Shown piece by piece: positions 23,893 to 37,930 of a DNA stretch of 64,000 nucleotides. How positions within the stretch are numbered: position 1 is the stretch's first letter; each line of letters starts with the position of its first letter. The notes beneath the pieces are model-generated. The model did not search any database and was not told where the DNA came from. It saw only the letters and a list, made by a program, of their open reading frames with translations. The position numbers were made by a program, and so were the translations under genes. Source of the DNA: Ectobius pallidus (Eukaryota; Arthropoda; Insecta; Blattodea; Ectobiidae); assembly GCA_964059195.1 (NCBI GenBank), contig CAXKWD010000002.1, forward strand, positions 49,192,923-49,256,922, read 5' to 3'.

Positions 23893-24640
23893 GCATCCTC
23901 AGAAGGTACCTAACCCAAATACATGTTATGTGATTTTTCATTCTGGAGCTAGGCTGTTCACAAAGACATATTTCTGAAAATAGTATTTTTGGATTCAGGG
24001 GACCTCAGAACGAAGACAGCCCAACAAAAAATAACTTTTTGTTTGGTGTCTCAGATGTTTTACCGGATTTTGGCTATACTTAGTGTGCTTATTCCAAATA
24101 TGTATATAGTTTTTCTCAACCAGCTCCACTTTTGTCGAGGGGGGGGGGGGATTTAATTCGTGAACTCTTAGTCTAGCGAAACAAAATTTTGCTTGATAAT
24201 ATAGCTAGTGAAGGTTCTTGACTATACTTTGGACTCTAGGACAAAAACTAAAAAACTAAACGTTGGATTCTTTTTTGGCCCTCAAATTGACAGCTCATAA
24301 GTCATAAACGACCGTACAGTATGTGATAGCAGTTTTTTGAAAGACCCCATGTTATATTGTTATTGTAATGTCGTTGTAATGTTGGTGTATTGCTTTTTTC
24401 TTCACATGATTTAGAAGCTACAAATAGGCACTGTTTTTGATTTATATCACATGTAAAGTGGGATAATATGCATAATGATAATACCATATCTCAAAAACTA
24501 AAGCTAATGGCACATTTGGCATCAGCGACCTAAATATACCCAAGAATAGGTATAAATTCTAAGTCACCAAACTGGCTGTTGGTCTGTGTTATTTATGTTA
24601 AAAACTAAACTTCAAATTTTGGGGTCGAACACAATACTTC
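23893..24640 (+). repeat. Dispersed repeat family X, copy 1
   Basis: Shares aaggtacctaacccaaata, ttctggagctaggctgttca, catatttctgaaaatagta and, at 24608-24630, cttcaaattttggggtcga with other copies: 48211-48310 and 52318-52480 on plus, 39252-39450 and 43391-44300 on minus. Non-coding; class unknown. Confidence 0.7.
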
Positions 24641-25411
24641 CTCCATTTATTGTACCTATGGTAGGGGTAGAGGAAATAATGAAGAATTATTTCTTTTTAA
24701 ATGTGGAAGGATTTAATAGTGGTTTTTGAGGTATTGAAATGTGTGCTAAGGCAAATCATAGACTGTAGCTAGAGATAACTGTAAGGTGAAGATTTGGAAC
24801 ATGGTGCTACAAATCTTGCAGCCTGGTAGTGCTACAAGAAAAAAAAACCCGCCTATGTTGTGTGTCTGGACTGCTGGGTTCAACCCCTAATCTGCAGGGG
24901 TTAGAAAAAGCTATCAAGGGGACTGGATATACAATAACATACCTAAGAGTCAACAGCTTCTTCCCCTCCCCAATTCTCTTTTTCAATAACAAAACATACC
25001 ATGAAATATGCCTGATTAATGGAATAATGAACTGTTACTTCATTTTACCAAACAGTTTCAAAATAACTATCAGATTGAAAAATATAATTGAATATGGGAA
25101 ATATTTATATTTCTACTGTGGATTATATAATTTTAAATTATAAAGCCTACTGTGGATTTGGAAATTATAATTTAAACTGCATTAAAGCAAAGTATTTATA
25201 TAAATCTTCAGGAAATTAGTTTAAGTTTGACTGACGTAATACAAATTGAACGAGTCATTTCTTGTTATTCATAAGTTTTTCATAATAAATTTCCTAGATT
25301 CATCTTATTTAGATCAGTTACCTGAAATTATTTAAGTTTATCATCATGAAATTGAATGATTATTTTGCAAAGTGAAATATCTGTATTGATAAATACTGTG
25401 GATTTTCGTTT

Positions 25412-25432
25412 CCCCCCCCCCCCCCCCCCCCC
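25412..25432. repeat. Poly-C run
   Basis: Twenty-one consecutive C, directly followed by tacagg. Confidence 0.95.
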
Positions 25433-28400
25433 TACAGGTTGCTTTTTACATATTTCGTTAAGAGTTGGTAGTATTGTATTTATTAACAATTTTTTTTTCC
25501 TTACCAGGCATGTGTGATTAGTAGGCATCAGAAGCTTAGGAAACTGCCTACTTTGCTTTAATGTAGGGTATGTATTTGAAGGCTGGTAATAGATGTGTCC
25601 GAATTATGACAAAGCCTACTGGTGAAGTTTTTTTGCCATTTGTGCTTTTTTTTGTTTTCTAATTACTTTCTTGCCATTAAAAAAATCGAGTTTTCAAATA
25701 GTTCATAACTAGGAATTAGCATTTTATTTTATAATATTTCCTAATTTAATTTAGTATGATATGCAACCACATTATTTTCTGCAGCTAAAAATTTGAGTTC
25801 TCGCTGGATTTTCCTGTTCTGATCAAAAGGTACCCGAGGGACCCAATTCCTAAATAAAAATTATTTCATATTAATTAATTGAACGCTCTACAATATTTAA
25901 AATTGTATTAAAAATACAATGTTGGGTTTTCTCATAGAAAAATTATAATTTTGAAATCTTTTAACAATCTTTTCATAAAACTTAATTTTTCAACTGATGC
26001 CTTTTTCCATCCAATTGTCTTTATGGTATTCTTTTTAGTTTATTGTTTTAATTGCATACTTCTAAATGAAACAACAGCTGTCTGGAAAAGAATGGTTGAT
26101 GAATACTGATTAATAAATAGCTGTAATTTAATTTTTCGAGTGCACTTGTGTTAGAACTATTTTCCATATATTACTTTTTTGTGCAATATAATTATAATAC
26201 CATTTATTGTCCTATTTTTTTATGCCTTCTTATGCGCCTAAAATATTATTTTTTAATGCCTTGACTTCAGATGCCTAGTGGTTCGATTGCTAATAATAAT
26301 AATAATAATAGTAGTAGTAATGAAATTTCATAAACTTTTTCTGTCATTGTTACTGATTTCATGATACTTTGTTGCAGATGCCTTCTTGACATAAGTATTT
26401 TCTTTATTAGTTCATTCTATTCTTCAGGCTGTTCCATGTTATACCCTAAACAATACAAATGATATCACATTAAATCTACTTCCCTTACTCCTTTCTTATA
26501 AATATAATGTAGAGCAATTTTTTAATCACAGTCCTTTTAAAAATTCCTCGCTTTTATGATATATAATCAAGCCATGAACGTAGGTCAAGAAACATGCCTT
26601 ACAGTAGATATGTCAAACTGTTATAATTTGAAATAAATTTTAAAGATATAAAAATAGATATTAATAAAATTTTAATATTTACAATATTAAATGTGATAGT
26701 GAAACAAAGTTCCAAGCAGATGTATTTACTTGCAAGAAGGGAAGTAATTTCATAATTAATTTAAGCATTGATGTTCCTTGCATTTTTCTTGGCCCACGTT
26801 TTTAAAAAGTGAAAAAATTATTTAGTGTAATTCCTATATTGTAACACTTCATAACCTGTAGGTATTTGGGAAACTTTTTGAGATATTGTAGACTCCAGTA
26901 GATGTCCCTTTTCATTCTATATCTCTAATATATAATTACAACAGAAAGTAAAAATATCTCCATCCCCTTTATCCATTATCCAAGATGGAGAATTTATACC
27001 CTTTTTAAATGTTTAAATCCTTTCATTCCAGTATTTCAATATTTCAAAACTTTTTGCCCTTTGTCTCTCTTCTAATTAAGCGTATTAAAACCCCAATTAT
27101 TCCTAATAGTCTATCACAGTATATAGTTTGAAATGACTCTAGGATGGTTTGTTGCAGAAAAAGAAAACCCCACTTTAAAGGAGTGGCATAATATTATAAC
27201 AAAAGGAAGGGTCTTTACAGAATTGTTCATTTTTCAAATATGTACGTCCAACCATTGTGAATATTTTACATCTTCTTTAAGAAAGCTTAGGCAAGAAGGT
27301 GTTCTAATGGGAAAAACAAATGTGTGCCATAAAATTAAGACCCTCTTCTATGTTTGGAGAGTTATAATCTTACTTGTAGATATAGACATTGATTCAGGAA
27401 GTATGATCGTATTTTCTCCATTGTGTACATATAAAAATATTCATATAGGATATTACAGTACCTGTAAATTAATACTCACCAGTTTATTTGGCCAACAGAA
27501 ATGTTGTAGAAATATTTAAGAAGTTGTTTAAAAGGGGGTAAGAAAGAGTAAAGATAATGGAAAATGGTTGTACTAAAAAGTTGTATGGTACAAACATATT
27601 TTCATTTATCGATTGTCCTGATTAAAAAAAGAAATTAGTCCTTTACCATGACTCGTGATGTGCCAATAATTAAAATAAGAAAAGAAGCTAACAGGATGAA
27701 TATGAAAAATCAATTGTCTTCCACCACCTCAGCTAAGATACAGTTCCAGGCAACAAGAAATGCAATACAGGTTGGCCACCTAGTCACATCAGTTCATTGA
27801 AAGTGCAATTTGTGCTGGGACAGAATGGCAAAAAAAGCATGCTCTTGTAGGAGGAAATAACTGGTTTTTGTTGGTGTTTTTAAGTTATGAACTGTTTTAA
27901 AAATTTATTTCTTGAGGTTGCAGAATTGAAGGTGTAAAACCTGCATCATCGTTCATTTGTCCTTAAAGAATGCAATTTCTCACGGTGCTTGCAAAAATCA
28001 TCATACTATTGTAGCTAAAAAATTTTCTATTCCCTGTTTGAAAAAATGAAATTACTGTAGCTTGGAATTTAATGAAGAACATATAATTTTATTTCCTTTG
28101 ATCATGTTTGTTAACATCAATGTTGATATATTGCTACGATGGTACACACGAGGTGTAGAAGTGAGGTTATAACTTAACACTTCAATTCTGCATATCCTTT
28201 TTGATCTCACTCTAGGTTATGGGACTTTGTGAGCCAGTAGATAATAGTTATTTTCAATTGTAATTTTTATTTTGTAGATAATGGCATTTCTTGTAGGAAT
28301 TATTTTATTAACATAGAAAAATTATTATAGCTTTATTTTATTACTAAAATATGTTATGATTTGTTAGGAAAAGAAATGGCTACACCAAATACTGTATGTA

Positions 28401-31400
28401 ACAAACATTTCAGTACCAAATATAGATTATTCTAGCTATATTATATACACTTGAAAGATTGCAATTCAAATTATGATCTATAAAGTGTTAAGATTTAAAT
28501 TGTTGCAGAAGACTTAATCCTTTAAAAGAATTTTTAATGGTACAGTATGTCATATGCATAGAGTGACCCATTGGATAGGATTTAGTTTTACAGTAGTAAG
28601 CTCTGATATTTACCATTACCTATTATAACTATGTTTTGAGTTTGTACGGTACCATATATTAAATTCATTTAAAGGGTTTTACTAGTAGCGGTGAAACTCT
28701 GGGCCAATTCTGATATTGTCTTCTTGTGTATTTAGTTGTATACATGATAATGTATATTTCCAGCGACGAGACTTGTATCTAAGGCTTCTGGTGGGTTCTT
28801 ATGACAATATAATACAAATAGACTCCTCATGTTAAAAAAATCTCGAAAAAAATACAAAAATAGTCATTGATAGTGCGCGTGTTACAAAATGTTGAATGAT
28901 AATGATAATAATAAACCTTTCCCAGAATATCCTTTCCTAATCTATGTCTTTCCCTAATCACTTGTTAACTTCTACCCACAACAATTACCATAACCTCACA
29001 CTAAGACTCAGGATCTGAATGTTATTTTCTCTAGAAATTAAAGCAGTTTCCTATTCCTAGACCCTAGTTTGATCAAATGTGTTGTATACATGAATATGTG
29101 CATTTAATAAGTATTGTAATTCCGTAGCTAATTTTTTTATCTTATTTATGGACGTATTCAAACGAGCTTTCTTTCATACAAAAATGCTTTCAGATACATA
29201 CGGCATTTCAAGTTTTCAAATACGACTTCAGGTTTCGTCTAAAATGTGTGCTGTGGTACTCAGAGGAGAATTAAGATAAATTATAAATAAAACTGATTAT
29301 TGATATTGCTATTATTATTCCAAACAAAAGTAAATGGAATACTTACTCTATGAAAATCGAATTCAAGTGTCTTTGCATTAATAAGGTTACAAGCTCTCTC
29401 AGCAACGATTATATGCAAGGAAATACACAATTGTATAGAAATATGTTGTATTTATTGTTTGAAAGCAAACAAAATACTCATCATTCCAGAATTCATTTAG
29501 TATGAAGCGAATTGTTGACGTATGTGAGCAGTGTATATGGGTTTGACAATAATATGTAGAGAAGAATTTTTTATATCCTTTGCCTGATTCCAAGCCGTTA
29601 GTGAAATCAGGAGTGCGCATGTCCTATGCAGCCCCTGACACAGAAACCAGGTACAGTTTCGATGTCAAAAATAGGATATGCGCATGGGGAATTTTTTCTA
29701 TTCTTCAGCCTAAAATAAATAAGATTGATTTCATAGATTCACAAGGTGTGTGATATAAATATATATATTATAAATATAAATGAAAGATAAATATATATAG
29801 ATACATAAACTGAAATACAATTATTATAATTATAATTATTATATTGAAGAAATAGGGTCAAAATATTTGTGACCCAAAAAATATTAATACTCCCACTTTT
29901 GTAAATAATGAATATTTCCCTTGCTCGCGGTGCATATTTTTAAATATCTTTCCCTTTGTGTTAAGAATGTAGAATTTTTCTATCCGGGGCAAGATATATT
30001 ATATATATAATAGTTCTAAATGTCTTCAATGAGGGGTTAAACCAATATGTTCACCAATTGTATATGAATGTCGAGCTGTTAATGAAAAATCACCCCTTCT
30101 ATCTCATTCCTTCTCTTTGTGTTCGTTGTTTTTATCTTTGTCTTTGTTCTATTCATTTTAAATGCATGTGCTCTTTGTCTTGTTCCGATGGTCTCGTCTT
30201 TTTTAATTAAATATTTTTGCTGAAAAACAATTCGTAAAAGTATGAATGATTGTGGGTATTGATTTAACTGCTAAAATTATTTTTATTAATGGTAATCTTG
30301 TCAATATGAATTTTCAGAAGACTATTAGAAAATATGTAAACTCGAAAATATTATGAGTTTCATAGCTTTTTTTTTTAAAACAGTTCTCTTTTACAGATTA
30401 TGTAGTGAAATATCTCTCCAAGAAAATTTTATATATTTTAAACTCAAAACTGCGTTTCTTGCAATCTTGTTTATAAAGTAAGTAATGGTGATTCCTGTGC
30501 CAATATAGAAGTTGTTTTAATTTAATATGTGCTTCCAATGCAGGTGTTGTTTTCGTGTAAATTCACCCTCCATCAGCTTATGCATTTGAAGTATGTTCTG
30601 TTAAAAGGCTAAGGTATCCTTAATCTAATGAGCAAAAGCCTAATGTGAGATTTTAATTTTTTATATAATGAACAGTGTATAATTTTTTATATAAGGATGT
30701 ACATGTGTAATGGTTTTTTGAGGTTTTGAAAACAACGAACAAGCGCGTTCTATATTATAATATACCAAGATATATTGTCGATGTGTGTGATAATATTTTT
30801 TTATGTGTATACTCATTGTTTCTTCATTTTATTAAATATGTTTTAGTTTCTTCATTTAAAAAAAACCAAAACAGCTTAATCTGATACGAAAGCTAGTGTG
30901 ACCAAAGAGTAATGTACCATAATATCATATTAAATTTCTTTTTTAATTTACAATTTTGTGCAATAAAGTTAACACACTTATTGCCATCTTTATTTATATT
31001 GTTTTTTCTGTTTTTATATAATTTAATTTCAGTTAAGTGGGTAGAAAATAATTCTGCAAAGATTTGTGTTATGAAAGTAAAATATTACAAATACACCTTA
31101 ATGCAGAAATGCAGGGGATTTTTGTGTCCTGATGAGAGTAACAGCCAAGTCACAATGAACAGAAAAGAGGTTATGATTATATTAAGAATATTGTGTAAAA
31201 ACTAAAGTGTTGCAGTATGGACACTACAAAAGTTCAATTCTGTACCTTTTAATTCATAATGTATAAATAAATTTGTGATCAAATCTATTTCTTAAACATT
31301 TTCACTAAGAAACAGTCTATTTTGTCTCATTCCTTGCTATACCAGTTTCCGCATTTACCTATGTAAAGCATTCCTAGATATTTATTAATTAACCAAGAAT

Positions 31401-31890
31401 CACTCAAACCTATTTCCCCCTTACCTTGCTCATGTTGTTGTTATTTGTATGAGTAATTGTTGGGGAAAACTGTTGAATTCAGGACCCAATTCAACTGACT
31501 CCTTCTCTCTTGACTAGTCGCATTGCGCAGAGTTATAAGAACCAAAAAATAGAATTATTAACCAAGTAACGAAAGTTTCCTTTTACACTGTACAACAAGT
31601 TTTAACATTTTTTGTCTGCCCTCAGAAAAAAATTATGATTTTTCACTTACCATGATTATGGGAAGTAAGGATTTAAAAATAAAAATTTCCTTTGACATAC
31701 AATTTCCAAAACCTAGAGATTTATAAAAAATCCACATTTTTGAAACCTTGGAAAGACAAATATTTAACCCAATAAGAAGTTTTAAAAGGACGTTAATAAA
31801 GTAGAAATAACAGCAAGGAGCAGTGATGGCAGACCATTCCCTATATCACTATATGGTACAAATTTCCGTTAAACACTGGTAGGTTTGTTC

Positions 31891-32170
31891 CTAGGCCTGC
31901 GTATTCTCATGGTTAGATTGTTGGCTACAGATTTGCAGGACGGGGTTCGATCCCCGGTACCTCCTCGGATTTTTCTGAGTTAGGTATTTCAGGTACTGAG
32001 CCTCATAATTCATACTGAGGAGCTACTTGATAAAGAAGTAGTGGTTCCGGTCGCATAAAACCATCATTAATGGCTGTGGGTGTCAGCATGCTCACCATAT
32101 GTCCCCAATCCTGCCATCTGCCTATGGTAGGTGATGCAGCGGTCGGGTGGTAGGCCTAGTCCCTTTAGGG
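31891..32170 (+). mobile_element. tRNA-derived SINE
   Basis: Internal RNA polymerase III promoter: A-box-like TGGTTAGATTGTTGG at 31910-31924 and perfect B box GGTTCGATCC at 31944-31953, 20 bases after the end of the A box. The head is not a functional tRNA. A unique body follows to about 32170. No clear target duplication was found. Confidence 0.8.
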
Positions 32171-32701
32171 AAGTAGATTTTTTAAATGTTTGTTCCTAGA
32201 GCACTCCGAAACCATGACCACACAGTTCTTGCATGCACACGATGTCAGTTTCCATATGCCACACGGCAAAACTGACAATGTGCGCATAATATTACACTGT
32301 ACATTTCTGACAACTGATTGCAGCAGTATGGAAAATAATCTACGAACAGAATGTTATTCACCTGATAAAGATATCAATTGTACTTACTCATTATGCTTAT
32401 AATGTTTTAAAAAAAAGTTTATTTTGTTGAGTCGATGTGACGTTGACCAATGAGTGATTGGGTAGTCCAAGATTAATAATTATTATTTTGTGTTTCATAC
32501 AATAAATAAAATAAAAATAAAAAATAGAAATAAAATTAGTAAGGTTTTTATATCATGCTTTTAATCTATTTCAGTGTATTGGGCAAATTATTAGATTATT
32601 AAGTAGTTTAGTTGATTGATCTTGAAAAGAAAAATAACAAAATTAAAATATCCCTTTTCCCTGCTAGTGTTTGGCGGAAGATAGAAAATAATGTAACTTA
32701 G

Positions 32702-32800
32702 TGATACAGTTGGTAGTTCTGGTGATGGTGGTAATTTATGTTTTGCTGGTGATGGTGATGTTTGTGGTGATGGTGGAGATGTTTATGGTGATGGAAGAAC
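32702..32800 (+). repeat. Degenerate GGTGAT-rich minisatellite
   Basis: Repeated ggtgatggtg / gatggtgatg words with interruptions (tttgtggtga, gtttatggtg). Confidence 0.85.
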
Positions 32801-33706
32801 TGACAGGTAATTATTTAAGTATTGGTAAGTAAAGAAAAAATGCATGTCAAATTATTTATTCAGATGTTTATTATACTAATACTGACTTAATATATTTGGT
32901 ATAATTATAAATTACCTACAATAACTTAGAGATATTCAGTCTTGCTTAATTCTAGTAACACATATACAAGATAGAAAATTACAATTACATAATACGTGTT
33001 TTAAAATGCCATATTTCAAACAATAGTCACCTAAACTTAGAACAATTATATTGCTAGAATACTACCATAACTTATAATTTTCAGTAAATATTATTTACAG
33101 TCTAATGGTAAGCCTATAGTGAAATAATTTGCATAGTTTTTCATTTCTTCGTGCAATTTCATATTAGTTGTTTCTTACAGTAATTATATGACTCAGTGCC
33201 AGAGGTGTCTAAGTGCCATGAAGGAAGGTGCTAATATTTTGTGTATTGACCAGCCAAGATCCTATTCTATCTATGCCAAACATGACTAACAGCCATAATT
33301 GTGTCTGTAACTGATACAGCAAAGGCACTGAGCCGTCCAATTAATGTATTCATTTTCTGATATCTCATTTTTATAACAATCATGTGAATTTTTTTTTCAA
33401 GAGTGAGTTTACATATCAAATATAGATTAGTTGAGCACTAGCACAAACATCAATAATAAGTCCAAAATCTTAGTTTTGAGATTCAGTTGTTTTAAAGTAC
33501 CTATACAGCATCTTTTCATCAATGTAGTAGTACGTATAACTCAAAACGACCATTTTTGGAGTGACTTCTGCCAGAACGACAATAGATTAGTTCACAAAGA
33601 ACATTCTTTGGAATGCATCTCTTGCTTGTTTAACAATTCCTTGCTGTTTGAATTGCATTTAGTAAGGTCTTTTGTGAAAACACAGGAACTTCGCCTTTTC
33701 TATATA

Positions 33707-34338
33707 CAGTGCACGCCGCTTTTTGTGATCACTTCAAGATGCAACTAATCTGATAATATTAACCGTTCGATAACAGTAGCTGAAATAATTAATTGAAGGT
33801 TATTTATTAATACACTGCAAAAACATAATAAAAGCTATTTATTTTTAAGATGATATGTAACTGTGAATCATTGAAGCACTCGTAATACAGTAAACACCAT
33901 GTAGCAAAACAGCTAATGCCTGTCTTTTCAAGTCTTTTCATTTTAAACATCAAAGCATGTCAGCACTGTTATCTTCATAAACCGAATGCTGCATCTTAAG
34001 ACTTAATCGAGGGGTGGAATATGATTTATTGCTGAAAAGAGAAAGTTAGGCAATGCCACCCTCTCAAACTGTGAGTTGGAAACAGTACCGCTACTTCCAA
34101 TACACAATACAATTGTGTTAGAAACAAAATCCTTAAAAACAAAATTTTGAATGGTGTAAAGAACTTGGAAATAAATCCATAAAAAGTAAAATGTGATAGC
34201 ATAAACCGAACCTTTTATCACAATAAACAGTATTTTTTCATTGTATAAGTAGTAATCTGTACGGGACTTCATAAAATGGATAACATTTCCCCGACTGATA
34301 ACATCCGCAATTAGCCCTACATTAAGCGGCGTTCACTG
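33707..34338. mobile_element. TIR element, possibly pogo/mariner type, non-autonomous
   Basis: CAGTGCACGCCGCTTTTT at the left and an inverted AAGCGGCGTTCACTG at the right (ends 34338) form termini of about 15 bases with one or two mismatches. Preceded by TATA and followed by TGTATATA, so a TA duplication is plausible but imperfect. No transposase is seen in the ORFs at 33431-33748 and 34003-34272. Confidence 0.5.
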
Positions 34339-34869
34339 TGTATATAAACTGTTACAAATATTTGAACACATATATTTCAACCAATTTGTTATCTTCAATA
34401 ATAACTTAATTAAATATTAAAATGGAACTAAATCAACCAACCATGGTTGAACCTAAGAAGTTCTATGCTAAAACTTTCATTGATTGTTTTCAGTATTCTT
34501 ACAAAGAAATCTATGCTATTTTAGTGGCTGATACAATGTTTAAGTTTAATAATAAGATTTTTTCTTCAATCATTACATGAATATTTAATTTATGGATTTT
34601 ACTCAAATACACAATATGCTATTTCCATTGTGAGCAATATTCTACATAAGTATGCAGCTGATCTGAATGCACATTTGGGTGATTATGACTTTGGTTTAAG
34701 GTTATTGTATTCAGATATATTTTTATCTTTACAATTCTGACTAGATTTAAAAATGATGTATAATTATGACTATACATGAGCATTCGAAGTGCACTCTCTT
34801 AATTCTTGATGATTGGGTAAAACTGGGAATAAATTTTACTTTCAAAAAATAAGGATAGGAAGAAAGTCA

Positions 34870-35106
34870 TCCTTTAAAATATTGACTGGGAGACCCAAAG
34901 GGAAAAGACCATTTGGAAGACCTAGGCGCAGGTGGGAGGACAGTATTAGGATAGATTTAAGGGAAGAAGATTTGTGAGGGGTGGTTGGATGAAGTTAGCA
35001 CAGAACAGGGTTGAGTGGCAAGCTCATATAACCTCTGGATTCCATAAAATAGATAATATTTCTTTGGCTGGCTTAGGAATTGTCTATTGCCATTGAGTAA
35101 GTAAGT
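34870..35106 (+). mobile_element. Non-LTR retrotransposon 3' end, copy 1
   Basis: The translation includes GRPRRRWEDSIRIDLREEDL then a stop; the DNA matches the minus-strand copy at 49290-49655. Ends ccattgagtaagtaag, a TAAG-type tail. Frameshifted and 5'-truncated. Confidence 0.75.
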
Positions 35107-35184
35107 ATACCGTATATATATTTAAATTTGTGATTGATTCAAGCTTGAGCACCATATCCATGACATCTGGAACACTCAGAATAT

Positions 35185-35485
35185 GTAGGGAAAAAAAAGC
35201 GGACCAACCTAAGTTGCCAATATGAGCCACTGCGCATGCCTAGCGGTATTCACAGCATAGCAGGGAATGTATTGAAATTTGTTCTAGTGTCGATAAATTG
35301 CTTGAATTGAATTGAATGTATTGAAATTTGTTCTTGTGTCGATAAATTGCTTGAATTGAGAAATAATTTAACGTAATTTGCATTGCTTGTGAAAATAAAC
35401 GTTTCCCTTACATATCTTACATTTATTTACATATCACAAGGCTCTGAAATCAGCTACAAGAGTCGGTCCGCTTTTTCCCCCCTAC
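35185..35485. mobile_element. 301-bp TIR element
   Basis: Left end GTAGGGAAAAAAAAGCGGAC is inverted at the right end as GTCCGCTTTTTCCCCCCTAC, about 20 bases with a few mismatches. The interior has a 49-bp tandem duplication (gaatgtattgaaatttgttc at 35265 and 35314). No target duplication could be assigned. Confidence 0.6.
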
Positions 35486-36587
35486 CTGCACACAGCTGAA
35501 ATAAATGTAATTTGTACACTAACGTATTTTCCCAGTTCTAACAAACACCCAAGAATTAAGAGGTATACAAAATAAATAATAAATTCAAAATTTCCATTCA
35601 CACAATATTGCAACTAAATGTAAACAGGTAACCAAAAAGAAATATTGACGCTAGTAACTTTTCTTGAAAATATGGGTTTGAACAGTTGCCTTATTTTCTA
35701 CCTGTCGCAAATAATTCAGATATGAAACTTCAATTTTTAGATAATTTATGGGTGAAGTTAGTTGAGACGACAACTTAAATTCTTTCCACTTTCCCAGTGT
35801 GCATTTCTTGTAGAATATATGAAGAGTGTCGGTTCAAAACATTTTTCAGGAATGACAAAAACTGTTTGTGGCCAAACTATCAAAACGAACCATCAAATTC
35901 TTTATGCAGTTAAAATAAGTGATAAACATAGAGTTAGATGTACTGGGTGTGCAACATCATTCTTTTTGTTTACACCTTTTATTGATGATGAAAGTTTTGC
36001 AAGTAATAGTCTTCTCCTTTTTGTTACGAAAACATTCTGCCAGCAGGCAAAAATGAATGCCCATGCACCTCTGTTTGGCTACCAAAGAGCATAAAAAGAG
36101 ATACCACACTTTTAAATGTTTTACAGAAATTTTATACTGCAATAGTCTCAAATTTTATTTTCAACATGAAATTATTAATTTTTTAAAACATACCTGAAGG
36201 TTTATTTCTTTAAATACACTCCTGGCCAAAAGTAGTAGCTTATTTGGAAGTGCTTCATTTATGCTGCAAATATAAACGTGACATTTTAATGTAATATACT
36301 TCGACTTTATTAATTTTGTTCAATAAAACCTGAATTTGAAAATAAGTTACTTGGAATAGCTGCCTGGCGTGAGATCTAATTTATAAATTCCTTTATCACA
36401 CCAATATTTTGCTCTGTTTTTTGCAGTGTAATATCAAAAGTTGGTGTAACCCTTGTTAAATTTTGTAATTAGTTAATCATTGTAAATAATTTTTTGTTTG
36501 TTTGCACTGAAGAATTGTAGTAGGCCTATAGTCATATAGGAATTTAAGTTGAGAATTTTCCAGGTGCCTAAGCATGAGTTTTTCCCA

Positions 36588-36668
36588 CGGATGATTAAGC
36601 CAATTAAAAAAAAAAATTCAAGTGACCATGTTGGGGATTGAGCCCCTTGAGCTTACAGTTTAACGAAC
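36588..36668 (-). mobile_element. Diverged tRNA-SINE fragment
   Basis: The minus strand carries a B-box-like GGCTCAATCCCCAAC; the neighbouring gattaagccaatt matches the SINE at 50732-51014 (gattaggccaatt). Heavily decayed. Confidence 0.5.
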
Positions 36669-37344
36669 TGTGTATTACTTTTCTTGTTGGTCAGTATATG
36701 TAACTTACTGATTCTCAAGAGATTTGAACTTGTATGAGGTAGAAAGATTAACATGGAAACTCACAGTCAGTTATGGAATAAATTGGATGCCTCATTTTAA
36801 TATTTCTTTTTAGTTACCTGTTATTCTGATATTTATGCTTTTTGTGAATCACATACAAATAAAATGAACTAATACAAATTTCTTCAAGGGTGGAAATAAA
36901 TAAATTCTATATTAATTTTCTCGAGTAAGATACTTATCTCATTTCATTAAAGTAAAGTTGAAATACCAGAAAAAATGTTTTAATATGAACAAAGTGATGT
37001 GACTGGTAATAAGGTTTTATAAAATTTCCTTAAATATTTGGCGTTAAAATATAATTACTCCAGTAAATCCATAATTGTGACATGTAAATGGAAAACACTA
37101 AGTACCAAAACAAAACAATTTTCCCCCTGGAAACAGCTGTATGCTCATAACCTAGCAAAAGTAATTATTTAGTATTGATTTTTTCCATCTGCTTTGTACT
37201 TTTGTATGTTTCACTGTACGTGTGCAGGAACTTTATTCAGTTAATGTTAATTTGACAGAATTTTATTAAAACACAAACTATCCAATTTCAGACTAATAAG
37301 AATAGGGATACACAAATTTTATGATTGAGAGGTGATTGATTTTA

Positions 37345-37930
37345 CCTGTTGCCCCCCACGGTGGAGGTTTCTGGTACCTAGTTGATTTTGTAATACTTAT
37401 TTTCCGAGAGAGGATCAAGAGACAAGTGGTAAGTCCATTGCCTCACCAATCCCCTCAGGAAACTAAGGTGTTACTTGGATGTGAAAAGGCCAAGGAACTA
37501 TGTCCAGAGGCTTTAATTTAGGCTTGGAGTTCTTTTACATGCCGTAATTTTATGACATGGGCCCCTCAGCTTAAAGTCCCTCCCAGAGGATTTGGTGCCC
37601 ACAATTTTTAAGTCCTGAAAATCTATCTACTCCAGCCATAGGCGTAACCAGGCCGACCATATGGGGGGGGGGGGTTATAACATCTGGAGAGGGGAGTTCC
37701 GGGGTCCTCTCCCAGGAAAATTTTAAAAATCAAGGTGCACAATAACGAGTTTTAAGCTTCCCACGCTTTAAACTCATATTAAGCAATTTATAAGCAGGTT
37801 TTTAAAAAAGGTGATATATCACAATAATGAAATAAATAGTATTATTTTCCCTTTTTTAATCAATGGGGGGGGGGGTTCAAACCCCCCCCCCCCCTCGTTA
37901 CGCCTATGACTCCAGTCAGGTTTCATAAAT
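37345..37930 (-). mobile_element. tRNA-SINE copy split by a hAT-like element
   Basis: Shares ggaggtttctg, ttattttccgagagagg, ggaaactaaggt, ttacttgga, taatttaggcttggagttct and cagcttaaagtccctccc with the SINE at 46275-46688. It is interrupted at 37637-37908 and resumes as cagtcaggtttcat, matching the sister's cggccgggtttgat. Confidence 0.85.
37637..37908. mobile_element. 272-bp hAT-like element inserted in a SINE
   Basis: Termini CATAGGCGTAAC at the left and inverted GTTACGCCTATG at the right. Flanks ACTCCAGC (37629-37636) and ACTCCAGT (37909-37916) form an 8-bp target duplication with one mismatch. The interior holds G11- and C14-type runs that can pair. No coding. Confidence 0.85.

Larger units (their letters stand above)
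22985..31890. other. Intergenic, AT-rich, largely featureless
   Basis: Contains a copy of dispersed family X (23893-24640), a run of G (about 24139-24150), C21 at 25412-25432 and a short AAT run near 26292. May include extended zfh1 3' UTR. ORFs at 27133-27519 (128 residues), 29399-29620 and 30912-31205 show no recognisable family. Confidence 0.6.

Noticed and set aside
27133..27519. A 128-residue ORF as an intergenic gene
   Set aside because: Low-complexity AT codon use, no recognisable domain; likely chance.
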